Source: Tethya wilhelma (lineage: Eukaryota > Porifera > Demospongiae > Tethyida > Tethyidae). Taken from it: a DNA stretch of 64,000 nucleotides. Positions within the stretch are counted from its first letter, which is position 1; each line of letters opens with the position of its first letter. The stretch spans positions 266,739-330,738 of the forward strand of contig CAXIPT010000018.1 in assembly GCA_964030475.1 (NCBI GenBank). The letters are read 5' to 3'. A model generated the notes under the pieces. The model was not told where the DNA came from. It saw only the letters and a list, made by a program, of their open reading frames with translations, and searched no databases. The translations under genes and the position numbers were made by a program. Positions 10,886-20,595 of this stretch are shown here, in pieces.

Positions 10886-13058
10886 AGAATCTTAAAACTG
10901 GAGCTAAGAAGCCTAGGGGGTCATAGAACTTGCCCACCAGGCATATGACATTCCTTTTGGTGGGTTCCATTGTCTCAGCAACGGTGGCGAGGTTCGAGAG
11001 ATCAAACACCAGATAATCCTCATTCACATTCCACCTCACTCCCAGTACTTTCTGCTCTCCAGCCATCATGATCTGATTCGCTCCCAGAGTTGCCTTCGAG
11101 TAAGTTTCCTCTGAAGGCACAGAGGCGGGACTTCTCTCGTGTGCATCAATCAATCGTTGAACTGTGGGTGAGTTGGAAACGAACTTGCGTAGGTTGAATC
11201 CCCCCCTTTTGAAGATTTCCTTTGCTTGGGTGTACAGCTCATAAGCCTCGTTCTCACTCTCAGCTCCAGCCAGTATGTCATCGACATAAGTGCTCCTCTT
11301 TAGCACTTCTACGAGCTTCGGGTATGACTCCTGGAAACTGTCCAGATGCAAGTTAATAGTAGCATTGAGTAGGAACGGGCTACAACACACTCCAAAGACC
11401 ACTCTAGCGAAGCGGAGAATCTTGATTTCTGGTTGCAGCTTCTGCACATCATCAACCCAGAGGAAACGAAGGCAGTCTCTATCCTCCTTTGCAACTGAGA
11501 CCATTAAAAACGCCTTCTCCAGATCTGCTGTCACGGCTATACGGTACATACGAAATCTTATGAGAATGTTGAAAATATACTGGTCGAACTTTGGTCCAGT
11601 ATATAGACACTCGTTGAGCGATGACCCGGAAGTCTTCGCTGAAGCGTCATAGACAACTCGCACCTTTGTGGTCTCTTTGTCCTGCCGTACCACTGCATGA
11701 TGTGGCAGGTAGTGCACAGTATGGGTCGACTGCTCCTCATCAGTAACCTCTTCGACAACACCCATCTCGACCTGACGGCGAATAGTGGCGTCATATTCCT
11801 TAAGAATCTCTGGTTGTTGTCTCAGTCGCTTGAGCAGACCTTGAAGACAGCTCAGGCTTAGTTGGTAGTGATCTGGTAAAATTGGATGACCCTCCTTCCA
11901 AGGGAGAGATACCTCATAACGACCCTCCGTGAAGCGAATAGTTTCTGCAAACTTGCCTAGCACAGAACCTTCTGTGCTGTGTATACCCAGGGACTCCAAT
12001 TCCCAAAAGGAACGCAGGGTTTCATCAAGCTGTTCCTCCTCTTCTGGACTCACTCTCACCGCTTTTGTGATCATAATATTACGGTCCACCAGCTTTCGGT
12101 TAGTGGGTAGGCCACCAGACAACACCCACCCAAGCTTTGTATTGATTGCAGTTGGGCCACTCTCTCCTCTAGCTATTTCTCCCGTAACCAACTCTCCAAA
12201 GTAGTCGGCTCCAATTAACACGTCAATTTCTAAGCCAGTAGCATGGGGGGAATGATCTGCTAACTCCAAGGAAGACAAATGTGGAAACTCTTGGGGACAA
12301 AAGGCAAGAGACTGACAGTTAAGGGGAGAACATATCGAGGGGACCGTAAACACTTCTAGCACGTAACTCTCGCCATCCCTAGTGTACATTCGTACGTGAA
12401 CAACATGACAGGTTCGAACACTGGGGGCATCACATCCAAATGTGGCAATTGACATGCGTTGCTCACCTTCTGTGACTAGACCCAATGCCTCTCTTACTCC
12501 TTCTGTGATATAGGAGTGTTGACTTCCTGTATCCAGTATCGCTCTAACTTTCAACATCTCGTTCTCATTAGTGGGAGCACAGATCTGTACAGTAGCAGTT
12601 GGCAGAAGAATAGCCTGATTAGTGCCAATGAAGAGATTTGTTGACGGCAGCTTGAATTCATCGGCTCCAGGATTTAACTCCGTAGATGGTGTGGTGGTGT
12701 TATCTGCCACTGGTCTAGAGACTCCAGTACATATGGAGGGGTGATGGCGTCCTCGACAGTTAAGACACTTGCTTTTAGATCTGCATCTTCTCGCAAGGTG
12801 GTTACATCTCAAGCAGACAAAACATCTTCCTGTTTCCATGAGTTTCCTCCTCCGGGCATCTACTGAAGTGACTACACTGCAAATTTCTGGTCGGTGGTTT
12901 TGCTCACAAAAGCAACACCACGGCTGGGGTTCTCCACTTGTCACCAATGTTGCAGCAGTATGGGGTTCCTTACGAAGCTTCTTATGAGAACTCTCTTCTG
13001 TGCGTACTCCTTTTCCCGCACGTTCTCGAGCCTGAACCTCCTTCCCCATCTCCTCCAT
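10866..13058 (-). CDS. BEL/Pao gag C-terminus, protease and reverse transcriptase
   Basis: This is a 730-residue frame. Gag zinc-binding motifs come first: CCFCEQNHRPEIC, CFVCLRCNHLARRC and CLNCRGRHHPSIC. The protease of the A17/DUF1758 type follows with VRAILDTGSQHSYI. RT has VRVVYDASAKT, TADLEKAFLMV, FGVCCSPFLLNATI and the catalytic box TYVDDILAG, intact. The frame ends after FYDPLGFLAPVL, where a frameshift passes to the next frame. Upstream it continues in the same frame to gag across stops at about 13107 and 13209. Confidence 0.9.
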   Translation of the reverse strand: MEEMGKEVQARERAGKGVRTEESSHKKLRKEPHTAATLVTSGEPQPWCCFCEQNHRPEICSVVTSVDARRRKLMETGRCFVCLRCNHLARRCRSKSKCLNCRGRHHPSICTGVSRPVADNTTTPSTELNPGADEFKLPSTNLFIGTNQAILLPTATVQICAPTNENEMLKVRAILDTGSQHSYITEGVREALGLVTEGEQRMSIATFGCDAPSVRTCHVVHVRMYTRDGESYVLEVFTVPSICSPLNCQSLAFCPQEFPHLSSLELADHSPHATGLEIDVLIGADYFGELVTGEIARGESGPTAINTKLGWVLSGGLPTNRKLVDRNIMITKAVRVSPEEEEQLDETLRSFWELESLGIHSTEGSVLGKFAETIRFTEGRYEVSLPWKEGHPILPDHYQLSLSCLQGLLKRLRQQPEILKEYDATIRRQVEMGVVEEVTDEEQSTHTVHYLPHHAVVRQDKETTKVRVVYDASAKTSGSSLNECLYTGPKFDQYIFNILIRFRMYRIAVTADLEKAFLMVSVAKEDRDCLRFLWVDDVQKLQPEIKILRFARVVFGVCCSPFLLNATINLHLDSFQESYPKLVEVLKRSTYVDDILAGAESENEAYELYTQAKEIFKRGGFNLRKFVSNSPTVQRLIDAHERSPASVPSEETYSKATLGANQIMMAGEQKVLGVRWNVNEDYLVFDLSNLATVAETMEPTKRNVICLVGKFYDPLGFLAPVLRFSSRPCV

Positions 13059-13208
13059 CAGCTCTTCTATTTCCCAGTCATTGTCTCCAATCGTGCGGCT
13101 GATAATGAGTCATAATTCCTGTGGTAATTTGTCCATAAGGACAGAGGCTAATAGCCCGCCATATTCCTTTGTTTCAACTTCCAATGACTTCAGACTTCGA
13201 GTGTGTGC
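13059..13208 (-). pseudogene. Gag linker interrupted by two stop codons
   Basis: The frame of the two neighbouring coding segments is continuous here (KSLEVETKEYGGLLASVLMD, KLPQEL). It contains a TGA near 13107 and a TAG at 13209-13211. They are simple nonsense changes rather than indels, so a single gag-pol polyprotein was ancestral. Confidence 0.75.
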
Positions 13209-13955
13209 CTAGATTGTGTCATAGAGCTTGCGGAGGCCCTTGTGGTCATGTTCCGATGCAACCGCCTGAGCATTGAGAAGGCTATCCATGTGTTTGGCAA
13301 TAATCTGTTTCTTATTACCAAAACATTTCTCCAACAGGGAGACAGCTTCAGTGTAGTTGGCATCAGTCAGCGAGAGACCTGTAATTGCATCTTGAGCAGT
13401 GTGGCTAAGCAGCGATCGAAGATAGTTGAATTTGTCGACACTGGACAGATGTGGATTGTCGTGTACAGCTGCCTTAAACGAATCCCAAAATGGGGGCCAC
13501 TCCGTTATGTCTCCCTTGAATGTTCGTAAAGTCAGCTTAGGCAACCGGGCTCGACATGCAGTGGCTTCTGCTGCTGTGGGAGTGGAGGATGGTGCACCAG
13601 TATGGGTGGGCCTGGTCTCAGCTACCTTCTGGGTTAACTCATTTATCTTGGCTAAACCTCCATAGACACCTTCCTTATAAGCATCAGCTTGCTGGATTTC
13701 GCCCTCCAGATCCTCATCGGCTGTGAGGTCTAATATTTCTTCATCAAGGCGCTTGAGGGTGTGTAGCTTCTCTTCCAAGCTGAGCTTCAACTGTGATAGT
13801 CTGACTCGGTCTGGAGCAGCAGTACTTGCTGCTATCTCTTCAATCTGGTGAAGTAATTTAGTTGCTGACCCTTTATGTGCTGCTCTTAACCTTTTCTTCT
13901 TGCTTAGTCCTTCCGCCATCTCGTGCGACGGCCTTATTGCACACCTCCGTGACAA
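13209..13955 (-). CDS. BEL/Pao gag (DUF1759-type)
   Basis: This is a 248-residue frame. An alpha-helical N-terminus (LHQIEEIAASTAAPDRVRLS) leads to the DUF1759 signature FKGDITEWPPFWDSFKAAVH, then KFNYLRSLLSHTAQDAI and YTEAVSLLEKCFGNKKQII. It stops at TAG 13209, and the frame continues beyond. The Met at MAEGLSKKKR, residue 13, could be the real start. This is the capsid-forming part of BEL/Pao elements. Confidence 0.85.
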   Translation of the reverse strand: MSRRCAIRPSHEMAEGLSKKKRLRAAHKGSATKLLHQIEEIAASTAAPDRVRLSQLKLSLEEKLHTLKRLDEEILDLTADEDLEGEIQQADAYKEGVYGGLAKINELTQKVAETRPTHTGAPSSTPTAAEATACRARLPKLTLRTFKGDITEWPPFWDSFKAAVHDNPHLSSVDKFNYLRSLLSHTAQDAITGLSLTDANYTEAVSLLEKCFGNKKQIIAKHMDSLLNAQAVASEHDHKGLRKLYDTI

Positions 13956-14046
13956 ATAAATTATTCCGAGTCACGCGATCCAAGGGGTGTGTCCGTTTTA
14001 CCTCGTGTGTTGACTTGTAACTAGCCAGTCGGTAAATCTGTTCAAA

Positions 14047-14063
14047 TCCGGCTCGAAGGACCA
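14047..14063 (-). other. Primer-binding site, tRNA-Tyr type
   Basis: The plus strand reads TCCGGCTCGAAGGACCA, identical to the 3' end of animal tRNA-Tyr with CCA. In element orientation this lies five bases inside the 5' LTR, or abuts it if the LTR includes TTAAA. Confidence 0.85.
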
Positions 14064-14068
14064 TTTAA

Positions 14069-14283
14069 TGCACTCTGACATTGACTGCACAACTAGTTTC
14101 GTAGAATTGTTAATATTAATTCTCAAGAACAACACAGTCCGATCAAATAATAGACTTACAAGTTCGCAGCACTTATTAACACTTCTTATAGAGTCAGGGT
14201 TCAAGGTACACAAAAATCATTACGTAATACACAAATACGTATCGATACCTTACCATATTAATCTCTATAACAATGACACAACA
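14069..14283 (-). repeat. 5' LTR of the BEL/Pao element
   Basis: This 215-bp copy of 8187-8401 keeps TG...CA ends in element orientation. Outside it only 20 bases (TGCATTGAATAAG...) remain before the N at 14304. They do not show a copy of the left flank, so no target duplication can be confirmed. Confidence 0.85.
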
Positions 14284-14303
14284 TGCATTGAATAAGATTA
14301 CAA

Positions 14304-14304
14304 N
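14304..14304. other. Assembly join (single N)
   Basis: One N separates the BEL/Pao flank from sequence that repeats 5962 onward. A single N with repeated sequence beyond it indicates a contig join of arbitrary size, not a sequenced base. Confidence 0.85.
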
Positions 14305-14703
14305 AATGCTAGATTGACCAGATGCAGTTTGTTCCTGCAACCATATGACTTTGTTGTGGAATATCGTGCGGGAAAGCAGAATGTAAATGCTGATGGTCTT
14401 TTGTGTGGATGGTAGGCACAGTAAACAGGTTTACTGCAGGAGAAGGGGGAGGAGTGTCATGGACTGTAGTTATCTAGGCATACAGTATTTTAATTATAAC
14501 TGTGCATATGTGACTAGGCATCCCAGTATGACCTAAACCTGTTTTCTTGTGATTTTTTTGTAAAAAATGTTAGAGGTGTAATTTTGTGGTTAGTTAGGTG
14601 GATGTGGTTTCTTTATAGTCTGGATGTGTGCTGAGTTGTGCAATGTTAGGTGTTCTAGTATTCAGTGTGATTTAACATGTGTTCTATATGATGTCTGTTC
14701 ATT

Positions 14704-15485
14704 AAGCCTCGGCACGTGCGTAGCACGTGCAGAGGATTACGGTAGTCGTTTTGTCTGTCTGTCTGTCTGTCTGTCTGTTCCATCGAAATCTCAAGAAAGG
14801 CAGCTCTAGCGACAAATTTGATAGTACTTACGTTCATAAATCTGAATGATCTTGTAGATGTTTATTTTTTGGTGTCCACAACGCTGTAGTTACTGAGATT
14901 TGAGGCTTTTGTGCTTCTTTTGAGCGCTTAGCTTCGAGACCACGCCTATTAATCTGGTGTGCGTTTTCTAGAATTAGTGTTCAATTCAGATGCTGTGATC
15001 ATGCTCCTGCAGCGCTGTTGGTCAGTGGTACTAGGCAAGACATCCAGAAGTTGGTCTGCTTGCTATGTAAGCATATAGATGTATAAATTGTTCAGTGTGG
15101 CCAGCTAGCTAAGCTGCATGGCTACTGATTTTTCAGTCCAGCTAGACCTTGGTCAATAGCTAGCTATTTGACAACAGCTGAGCATTCAAGTGCATCTTAG
15201 ATAAATATCTATGAGTGGATGGCATTGCTGCTAAGTATAGCTCATCTGGTTAACTTGCTACAAGTGCACATTCCGAGAAACAGCTCAGATGATGCTCGGA
15301 CAGTAAATCATGATGAGCAAGTATCTAGGATGCATTGCTTGTTCTGTTTCATCACAGAGTTATGTGGCTAACCTGACATAGTTGGATTATTGTCTTGATA
15401 CACTCATGTATTCTTTTATTGAGTGTACAGTGTATGCATGTGACGGTGCATTATAGTGTGCCGAGGCTTGTGCACCATCGGTGCC
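14704..15485. mobile_element. 782-bp non-autonomous DNA element with hairpin ends
   Basis: The insertion is flanked by TTCATT on both sides (14698-14703 and 15486-15491), and the empty site is seen in copy 1 near 6365. The left end begins AAGCCTCGGCAC. The inverted copy GTGCCGAGGCTT lies at 15458-15469, followed by 16 more bases. A palindrome GCACGTGCGTAGCACGTGC sits just inside the left end, and a GCACC-ATC-GGTGC hairpin at the right tip. It contains a (TGTC)n run at 14753-14780 and no coding capacity. An older relative lies at 19402-19815. Confidence 0.75.
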
Positions 15486-15639
15486 TTCATTTTCTAGTGA
15501 GTTCATTTCCTAATTTTGTACGTGTTATATATGACCAACATAGTCAGAGGTGTATAGATACTTGATTTTACTTGTGCTCAGTGTAGTTAAGGCAGGTATC
15601 ATGGTTTTTCTTGATCTGACATTACGTCATAGCTTACAG

Positions 15640-15869
15640 ATGGCAAGCGGAACGAGAAAGCATGTGCGTTACACGTTTGATGTCACTCAAGAGAGAGAAG
15701 CTTTTGTGACGAAGCTAGGGAGCATCAGAAAGCTTCTGACACCATCAGGCAGTCCACCTCTCAACAATTTGAGTCTTTTAGCGCTCTTTGTGATAGTGTG
15801 GAGACTGATGATGGACCCATGACCTCGGAACATGATGGAGATGTTCAGACCAGGTCCTTTATGTATATG
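15640..15869 (+). CDS. Possible first exon of an unidentified gene (copy 2)
   Basis: This repeats the 6509 segment: ATG at 15640, MASGTRKHVRYTFDVTQERE, and a donor GTGAGT at 15870 instead of GTAAGT. A frame with SFSALCDSVETDDGPM runs into the donor, but it is one base out of phase with the ATG frame. The function is unknown. Confidence 0.35.
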
Positions 15870-16924
15870 GTGAGTTGTGTATTACTTATTGCATGGGCTC
15901 GAGTGTGGCACGAGAGAAGCCCATGCAAAAAAGATTATTTGTTGCATGAAGAAAGGTTGAATTGTGTACTACAATGGCTAGCGAACTAATTTCTGTGTAG
16001 ATGATCCACCAAAGAACACGGAGAAAGTTTGCCATCTCAAGAACCTTGAAACGATAATAGATACTAACCTTCCGACTCAAATTGACATGTTTTTGGGTAA
16101 CAGAAAGTTTTCTGGCAAAATAGAAAGTTTTCTGCCAACAGAAAGTTTTTCTGGCAACAAAGAAACATTTTTCGGGCACAGCTAGTAAATGCACGCTCTT
16201 TCTCTCACTGGATTTTCAACAAATGAATTCAAATTGACGTCACGTTACTATAGAGCAACCACCTACTCCTAGGGAAGTGACGTATTGTAGGCTTGTTTCC
16301 TTGTTTCTTAAGTGGCACATGAAAAGAATCAGCTGTTACTATCAACACAATTCCCATGCCTTATGGCATATATTGGCACACCAGGCGGCACCTTTGATGT
16401 CAGGTGGCTTCATGCAACAAGAGACATAAATCACTTTGTGTAATGAAGTAAATATCTAGAGGAAGTAATTAATGTCTGGACAGTTTTTTACTGGACCATT
16501 TTACTCCAAGTTTGCCAATGCTGGGGATGTTGATATAGTACTGGTGCATACTTCAGACACACCTCTCACACATACCCCACAAATAGCAGCCTGTAGTCCT
16601 ACACATGGGTTCAGATGCAATATTATTGTGACCCTTGGTCAAGCTATTCCCGGACATTGTCAGACAAGGGTAGAAATTTGCAAAAGAGAATTGGCTAAGG
16701 CCCAAGTAATGCCACAACTAGACTCTCTTACTTGCACTCTGCAGCCAACCAGACACTACTTGTACTACTGAGTTCAGAAAGGGTTAAACAAAAACCGGAC
16801 GCTGGACACAAAATTTCTGGACAGCATGCAATCAAATAAGCTCGGATAAGCTCTATCCTGTGTATGTGGGACTTCTTATCTGTGTACTAGATTTGTTGAT
16901 AGTTACCCTTCAATATTATCAGGT

Positions 16925-18785
16925 AGGACAGGCAGTAGCAGGTTCAGCATGTCCAGTCCAGAAATATATGCCGTCCGGGAATTAATACTCTCCTCTATTA
17001 CCCATGAAATAGGTGTGTACTCAACTAATGGTAAGCAGGATGATGACAATGAGTCCATGTTTGTCACAGAGTACCATTGTTTCAAGGATTTGCTCACAGG
17101 ACTCTCATTGTCTTGCCTCTGTGGCAACTCCAGATCATCTTGGAGTGACGTTCAACAGCTCTACTGTCGTATGTATATCAATTGTATGTTTGTATAAATA
17201 TAGAAAGGCCATGTTCTCTAAGTACTCTTCCAGTGTCATCGGTGTAAGAAGCAGAGACGAACCTGGTCGAGCTCACGTGTGTTTGCTACTTGGTCAATAG
17301 AAGTAAGTTTGATACATAGTATACTTTTCAGAATATTGTTTGTACCTAACGTGTTCTTTCTGTTAGGTTTGTACATGGGGTTCACTGGTGCTGGTATCCT
17401 CATGTCACAATACACTCATCTGTGCAAGTTTGTTCGTTTTGGAGGGCAAGGTCACGACTACATCCACACAGGTACATCTTGAATTCTAGCTATCTATTTA
17501 TTGTATGACACACATCTTTGTTCACTTCAATGCAGTGTACCACAAACGAGGCTACAAAGAATTGATAGGCAAAGCTGCTGAAAAAAGCATGCAAACTGCT
17601 GTTGATGGCCGGTCTCAAGAAACTTTCCAATTACTCTACGAAAGGGGAGGTGGGTATACCAAATTTGTAAGCATCATAACAAGGTGTACGGTTTACATGT
17701 ATACTCACTATATTACAGTGAGTCATCACTCATGCACGACGCAACCCAACAGCAAATGCCTATCACACTATATAGCTACTGTGCCTTGTTTGTCTGGAAA
17801 AGAAGTTGAGTTTTGTTCCTTCAGCATCCTCCTTGATATGTACTACTCCACAGCACTCACAAGATCCTTGGAATTAGCACCATAGCTCGAACTGCTCATG
17901 GTGTAATTCAGACTCTAGAGCTAGCTTGTACCAAGGAGGTTATTCCCCAAGTCCAAGCCAGAAGTAACTTGTGTAGTGAATATGATGGTACTGTACATGA
18001 TGTGCACACATTTATTAACATAGGCCTTCACATCCCCGAGGTAGCTCACAATATTGCCACTTCTGTGTCTAGCTACATCACTTATACACTTGGTTCCGTC
18101 AATTCATGATACATAGCATGGTAGGTGGGCAACAAAGCAGCCTAGGCACACCTATAGTACACTTATATTGTAGGTACAAAGAATGTTGGCAAAGAGATAC
18201 AGAAGATTGTCTCTAGTCGTGCACGGGATAGAGGGAAGATGCGTGGTTTCCTCAGCTAGTCAACAAAAGTATGTTGAGGGAATTGTGTTTTGCACTGAGA
18301 CAAATTTACTGGGGGGTGTGCATTATTTAGAACGAAGCAGTTTTACTGGGTGAAGAAAAATTGTGAGGATTTTCCCAGTAAACTCCCAACATTTGATTCT
18401 GAATATTCCTCAACATTACAAGCTATATTGACAAGAGTATGATTGTATGATAGAACTATGTAATTATGTATTTTTGTCCTTAATACCCTGCATAAGTGTA
18501 TGTATATGTATAGGGATGGGTGACATCATCCTGCCATACACCAGCCTATTCACCCAGTAAGGATGTGCTCACTGATGCCAGAGCAGAAGTGGCCCTTGTA
18601 AACCACCTGAAACCTATATATCAACAAGCAGGGGCCTTTTGCCGAGTATGTGTGCACAGTTGTGGTGTGTTATTGTAAAATTAATTTTCAGGGCCTTGCA
18701 GTGTCGGGACACTTACTGGATGGAGTCATTTAATCACCAGCTCCTTACCTACCTACCAAAGAGAATCCATTTCTCCACTTCCACA
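16925..18785 (+). CDS. Exon-like segments of an unidentified spliced gene
   Basis: Several segments have splice-like borders. 16950-17028 reads SSPEIYAVRELILSSITHEI, with GTAAGC following. 17367-17471 reads LYMGFTGAGILMSQYTHLCK between TTAG and GTACAT. 17536-17649 reads YHKRGYKELIGKAAEKSMQT between TGCAG and GTGGGT. The phases of the last two agree (one base carried over). Later pieces read KILGISTIARTAHGVIQTLE and TYWMESFNHQLLTYLPKRIH. The last resembles a motif I associate with multicopy invertebrate proteins, so this may be a repeat-derived gene rather than a host gene. No named family. Confidence 0.35.
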
Positions 18786-18786
18786 T

Positions 18787-18926
18787 ATACCATGAGAAAT
18801 TATCTACAGCGGTCAATGGATTTGGTTAGTAAATAGACAGGTATTCTTTTGAAGAAATACCATGAGAAATTATCTACAGCGGTCAATGGATTTGGTTAGT
18901 AAATAGACAGGTATTCTTTTGAAGAA
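18787..18926 (+). repeat. 70-bp tandem duplication across an exon end
   Basis: 18787-18856 and 18857-18926 are perfect copies, beginning ATACCATGAGAAATTATC. The unit spans coding-like sequence (MRNYLQRSM) and its apparent intron border, so the splice site is doubled. Confidence 0.9.
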
Positions 18927-19230
18927 ATGTGTGCTTACAGTGATTCTTCTAACAGAACAAAAATGTGAACAGAGCTTACATTATAGCATGAGGAAGGTGC
19001 AAGACTTGCGTCGACCTGATCGTCGTACTCCAATGAAGTGCATGTTAATTAAAGGCAAAGACGTTCACATTTGTCGAATCTCTTTGGATGCTAGTATATT
19101 TACAAACTTTATTTGTTGCTACATACTTATGTGTGTGGATGAATGTTACCATGAGCTAATGAGGATGACGATCTGGATGGCAAATAGTTGTTTGCTAATT
19201 TCTATGGAATCAGATGACGAAAGTGAATGA
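18927..19230 (+). pseudogene. Terminal exon-like remnant of the unidentified gene
   Basis: After TTCTAACAG one frame reads NKNVNRAYII and then stops. A shifted frame carries RRPDRRTPMKCMLIKG. The two look like parts of one ancestral exon separated by a frameshift. Function unknown. Confidence 0.3.
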
Positions 19231-19401
19231 TTAAGTATGTATAATACATTGAAATATCTCTAATCTAGTGATAGTCACTCTTTAAGTTGAAGTGCATCTG
19301 CCGTGTGAGAGCCGTGAAGGTTGTCATGTAGTCTCTTTAATTTACATTAAGACTTCCCTGATTGCCTACACAGCTACACAAAGGTAAAGAATGTATTGAG
19401 T

Positions 19402-19815
19402 TAGTAGTCGTTTTGTCTATCTGTCTGTCTGTTTGTCCCATCGAAATCTCGAAAGACAGACAAAATTGATGGTACTTACGTTCATAACACTGAATGATCT
19501 TGTAAAATATTTTTTTGCTGCACTGTAGTTTTGAGGCTTTTGTGCTTCTTAGAGCGCTTAGCTTCGAGGCCACGCCTACTAATGTGGTGTGCATTATTTA
19601 GAATTTGTGCTGCTGAGGTGCAATGCTCATGGCTCTTTGCATGGCTGTTGGTTAGTGTTGTTTGACAAGACAGATAGGAGTTGGTCTGCTTTCTATGTAA
19701 GCATATAGGGCATGCAAAGACTTTACACAAGCTACATCATTATAGCTCATACATCAGTGGTTAGCTAGGCTCTTACAGGCTGAGGCCCAGACTTTCAGAC
19801 AGCAGCTGAGTATTA
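19402..19815. repeat. Diverged relative of the 14704-15485 element
   Basis: It shares GTAGTCGTTTTGTC followed by a TCTG run, CCATCGAAATCTC, TACTTACGTTCATAA, GAGCGCTTAGCTTCGAG and GTAAGCATATAG in the same order as 14741-15075, with many substitutions and deletions. Its ends have lost the hairpins. Confidence 0.7.
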
Positions 19816-19831
19816 CATAACTGTAGCATTG

Positions 19832-20190
19832 AATTGAATTGAATTGAATTGATTTTATCTCAACAAAGAAAGGGTCACACAGAGGAGGTTGCATGAGTGA
19901 GGTGCTCCCAGAGCAACAAAACATAGAGAAATAAAGCATGAAGGACTAGAAAGGATACTAAATCACTATTACGAAACACAATTTAACAAAACAATACATA
20001 AAATTAGTGGATGATTCTAGAAATTAAGGGGTCCAAAAAAAGATTTCATCTTGAACTTGAAGGAGGGTAATGAAGTAGAGCTTACAATGTCTTTAGGAAG
20101 AGCATTCCTTGATTCTTGAAGATGGTACTTGTTTGTGATTCTTTCTTGAATCAAAGCTAGACTCAATAATATTACACTGACCTAGCTAAC
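19832..20190 (-). pseudogene. 3' end of a non-LTR retrotransposon with (ATTGA)n tail
   Basis: In minus orientation the frame reads QERITNKYHLQESRNALPKD and then STSLPSFKFKMKSFF, the C-terminal tail seen after the RT domain of CR1/Jockey-type LINEs. It then decays and ends in a short tandem run, AATTC repeats at about 19831-19852 (plus strand GAATTGAATT). Such 5-bp tails are typical of LINE 3' ends. It is 5'-truncated. Confidence 0.6.
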
Positions 20191-20595
20191 GTGGTTGCAA
20201 CCATTCAGCGCTGCAGCGTATTTAACTGAAAGAAATGTTCTTAGACTCAAATTTACAATCACTGACACAAGATAGAGAGACAGACTGAAAAAACACTGGA
20301 CGAAAAAACATGGCAAGACATTATATTACAGAGAGGGGGCCTCTGGGGCAACATAGACAACAAAGGTAAGGCTCAGTTGTAACAAAAGTATGGCCTACAA
20401 GGTGTCAAACCAAACTATGCATTTAACAGATACAAAGGCAGCTAGTCTACAAAATTTCAAAGATTTAGAACAGCAATGCAACATGAACCTAAACCTAAAC
20501 ATAAACATACCGCCGGCCAAGACCTGCGGTCTTTAACACAGAATGTCCAATGCTAACTTAATGTCCAAATAAACACGAAACTATGTATACAGTTA
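20191..20595. other. No recognised gene; downstream flank of a BEL/Pao fragment
   Basis: It contains CCTAAACCTAAACATAAACATA near 20490 and no open domain. It could hold the 3' LTR of the adjacent BEL/Pao fragment, but no second LTR copy is available to define one. Confidence 0.35.

Larger units (their letters stand above)
8187..14283 (-). mobile_element. BEL/Pao LTR retrotransposon, nearly complete
   Basis: Two 215-bp LTRs (8187-8401 and 14069-14283) bound a minus-strand internal region with gag, A17-type protease, RT, RNase H, integrase and a DUF5641-type tail in BEL/Pao order. A tRNA-Tyr primer site adjoins the 5' LTR, and a GGGGGGTAGTG purine tract adjoins the 3' LTR. Between the LTRs I saw one base difference (TTTCTATA versus ATCTCTATA context). 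The element is therefore young, yet gag-pol carries two stops and one frameshift. The empty site is visible at 17303 in the other copy. Confidence 0.9.
14305..17304 (+). repeat. Duplicated block, copy 2 (alternative haplotype of 5962-8181)
   Basis: It matches copy 1 throughout with about one to a few differences per hundred bases. It carries the 782-bp insertion at 14704-15485. It lacks a 14-base insertion present at about 7520 and shows the uninterrupted sequence at the BEL/Pao site, where GTCAATAGAAGTAAGTTTG continues past the insertion point. Confidence 0.8.

Noticed and set aside
14047..14063. Possible tRNA-Tyr gene
   Set aside because: Only the 3' 17 bases match and no cloverleaf precedes them. 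It is the primer-binding site of the BEL/Pao element. The same reasoning applies to the tRNA-Leu and tRNA-Ser matches at 2340 and 44405.
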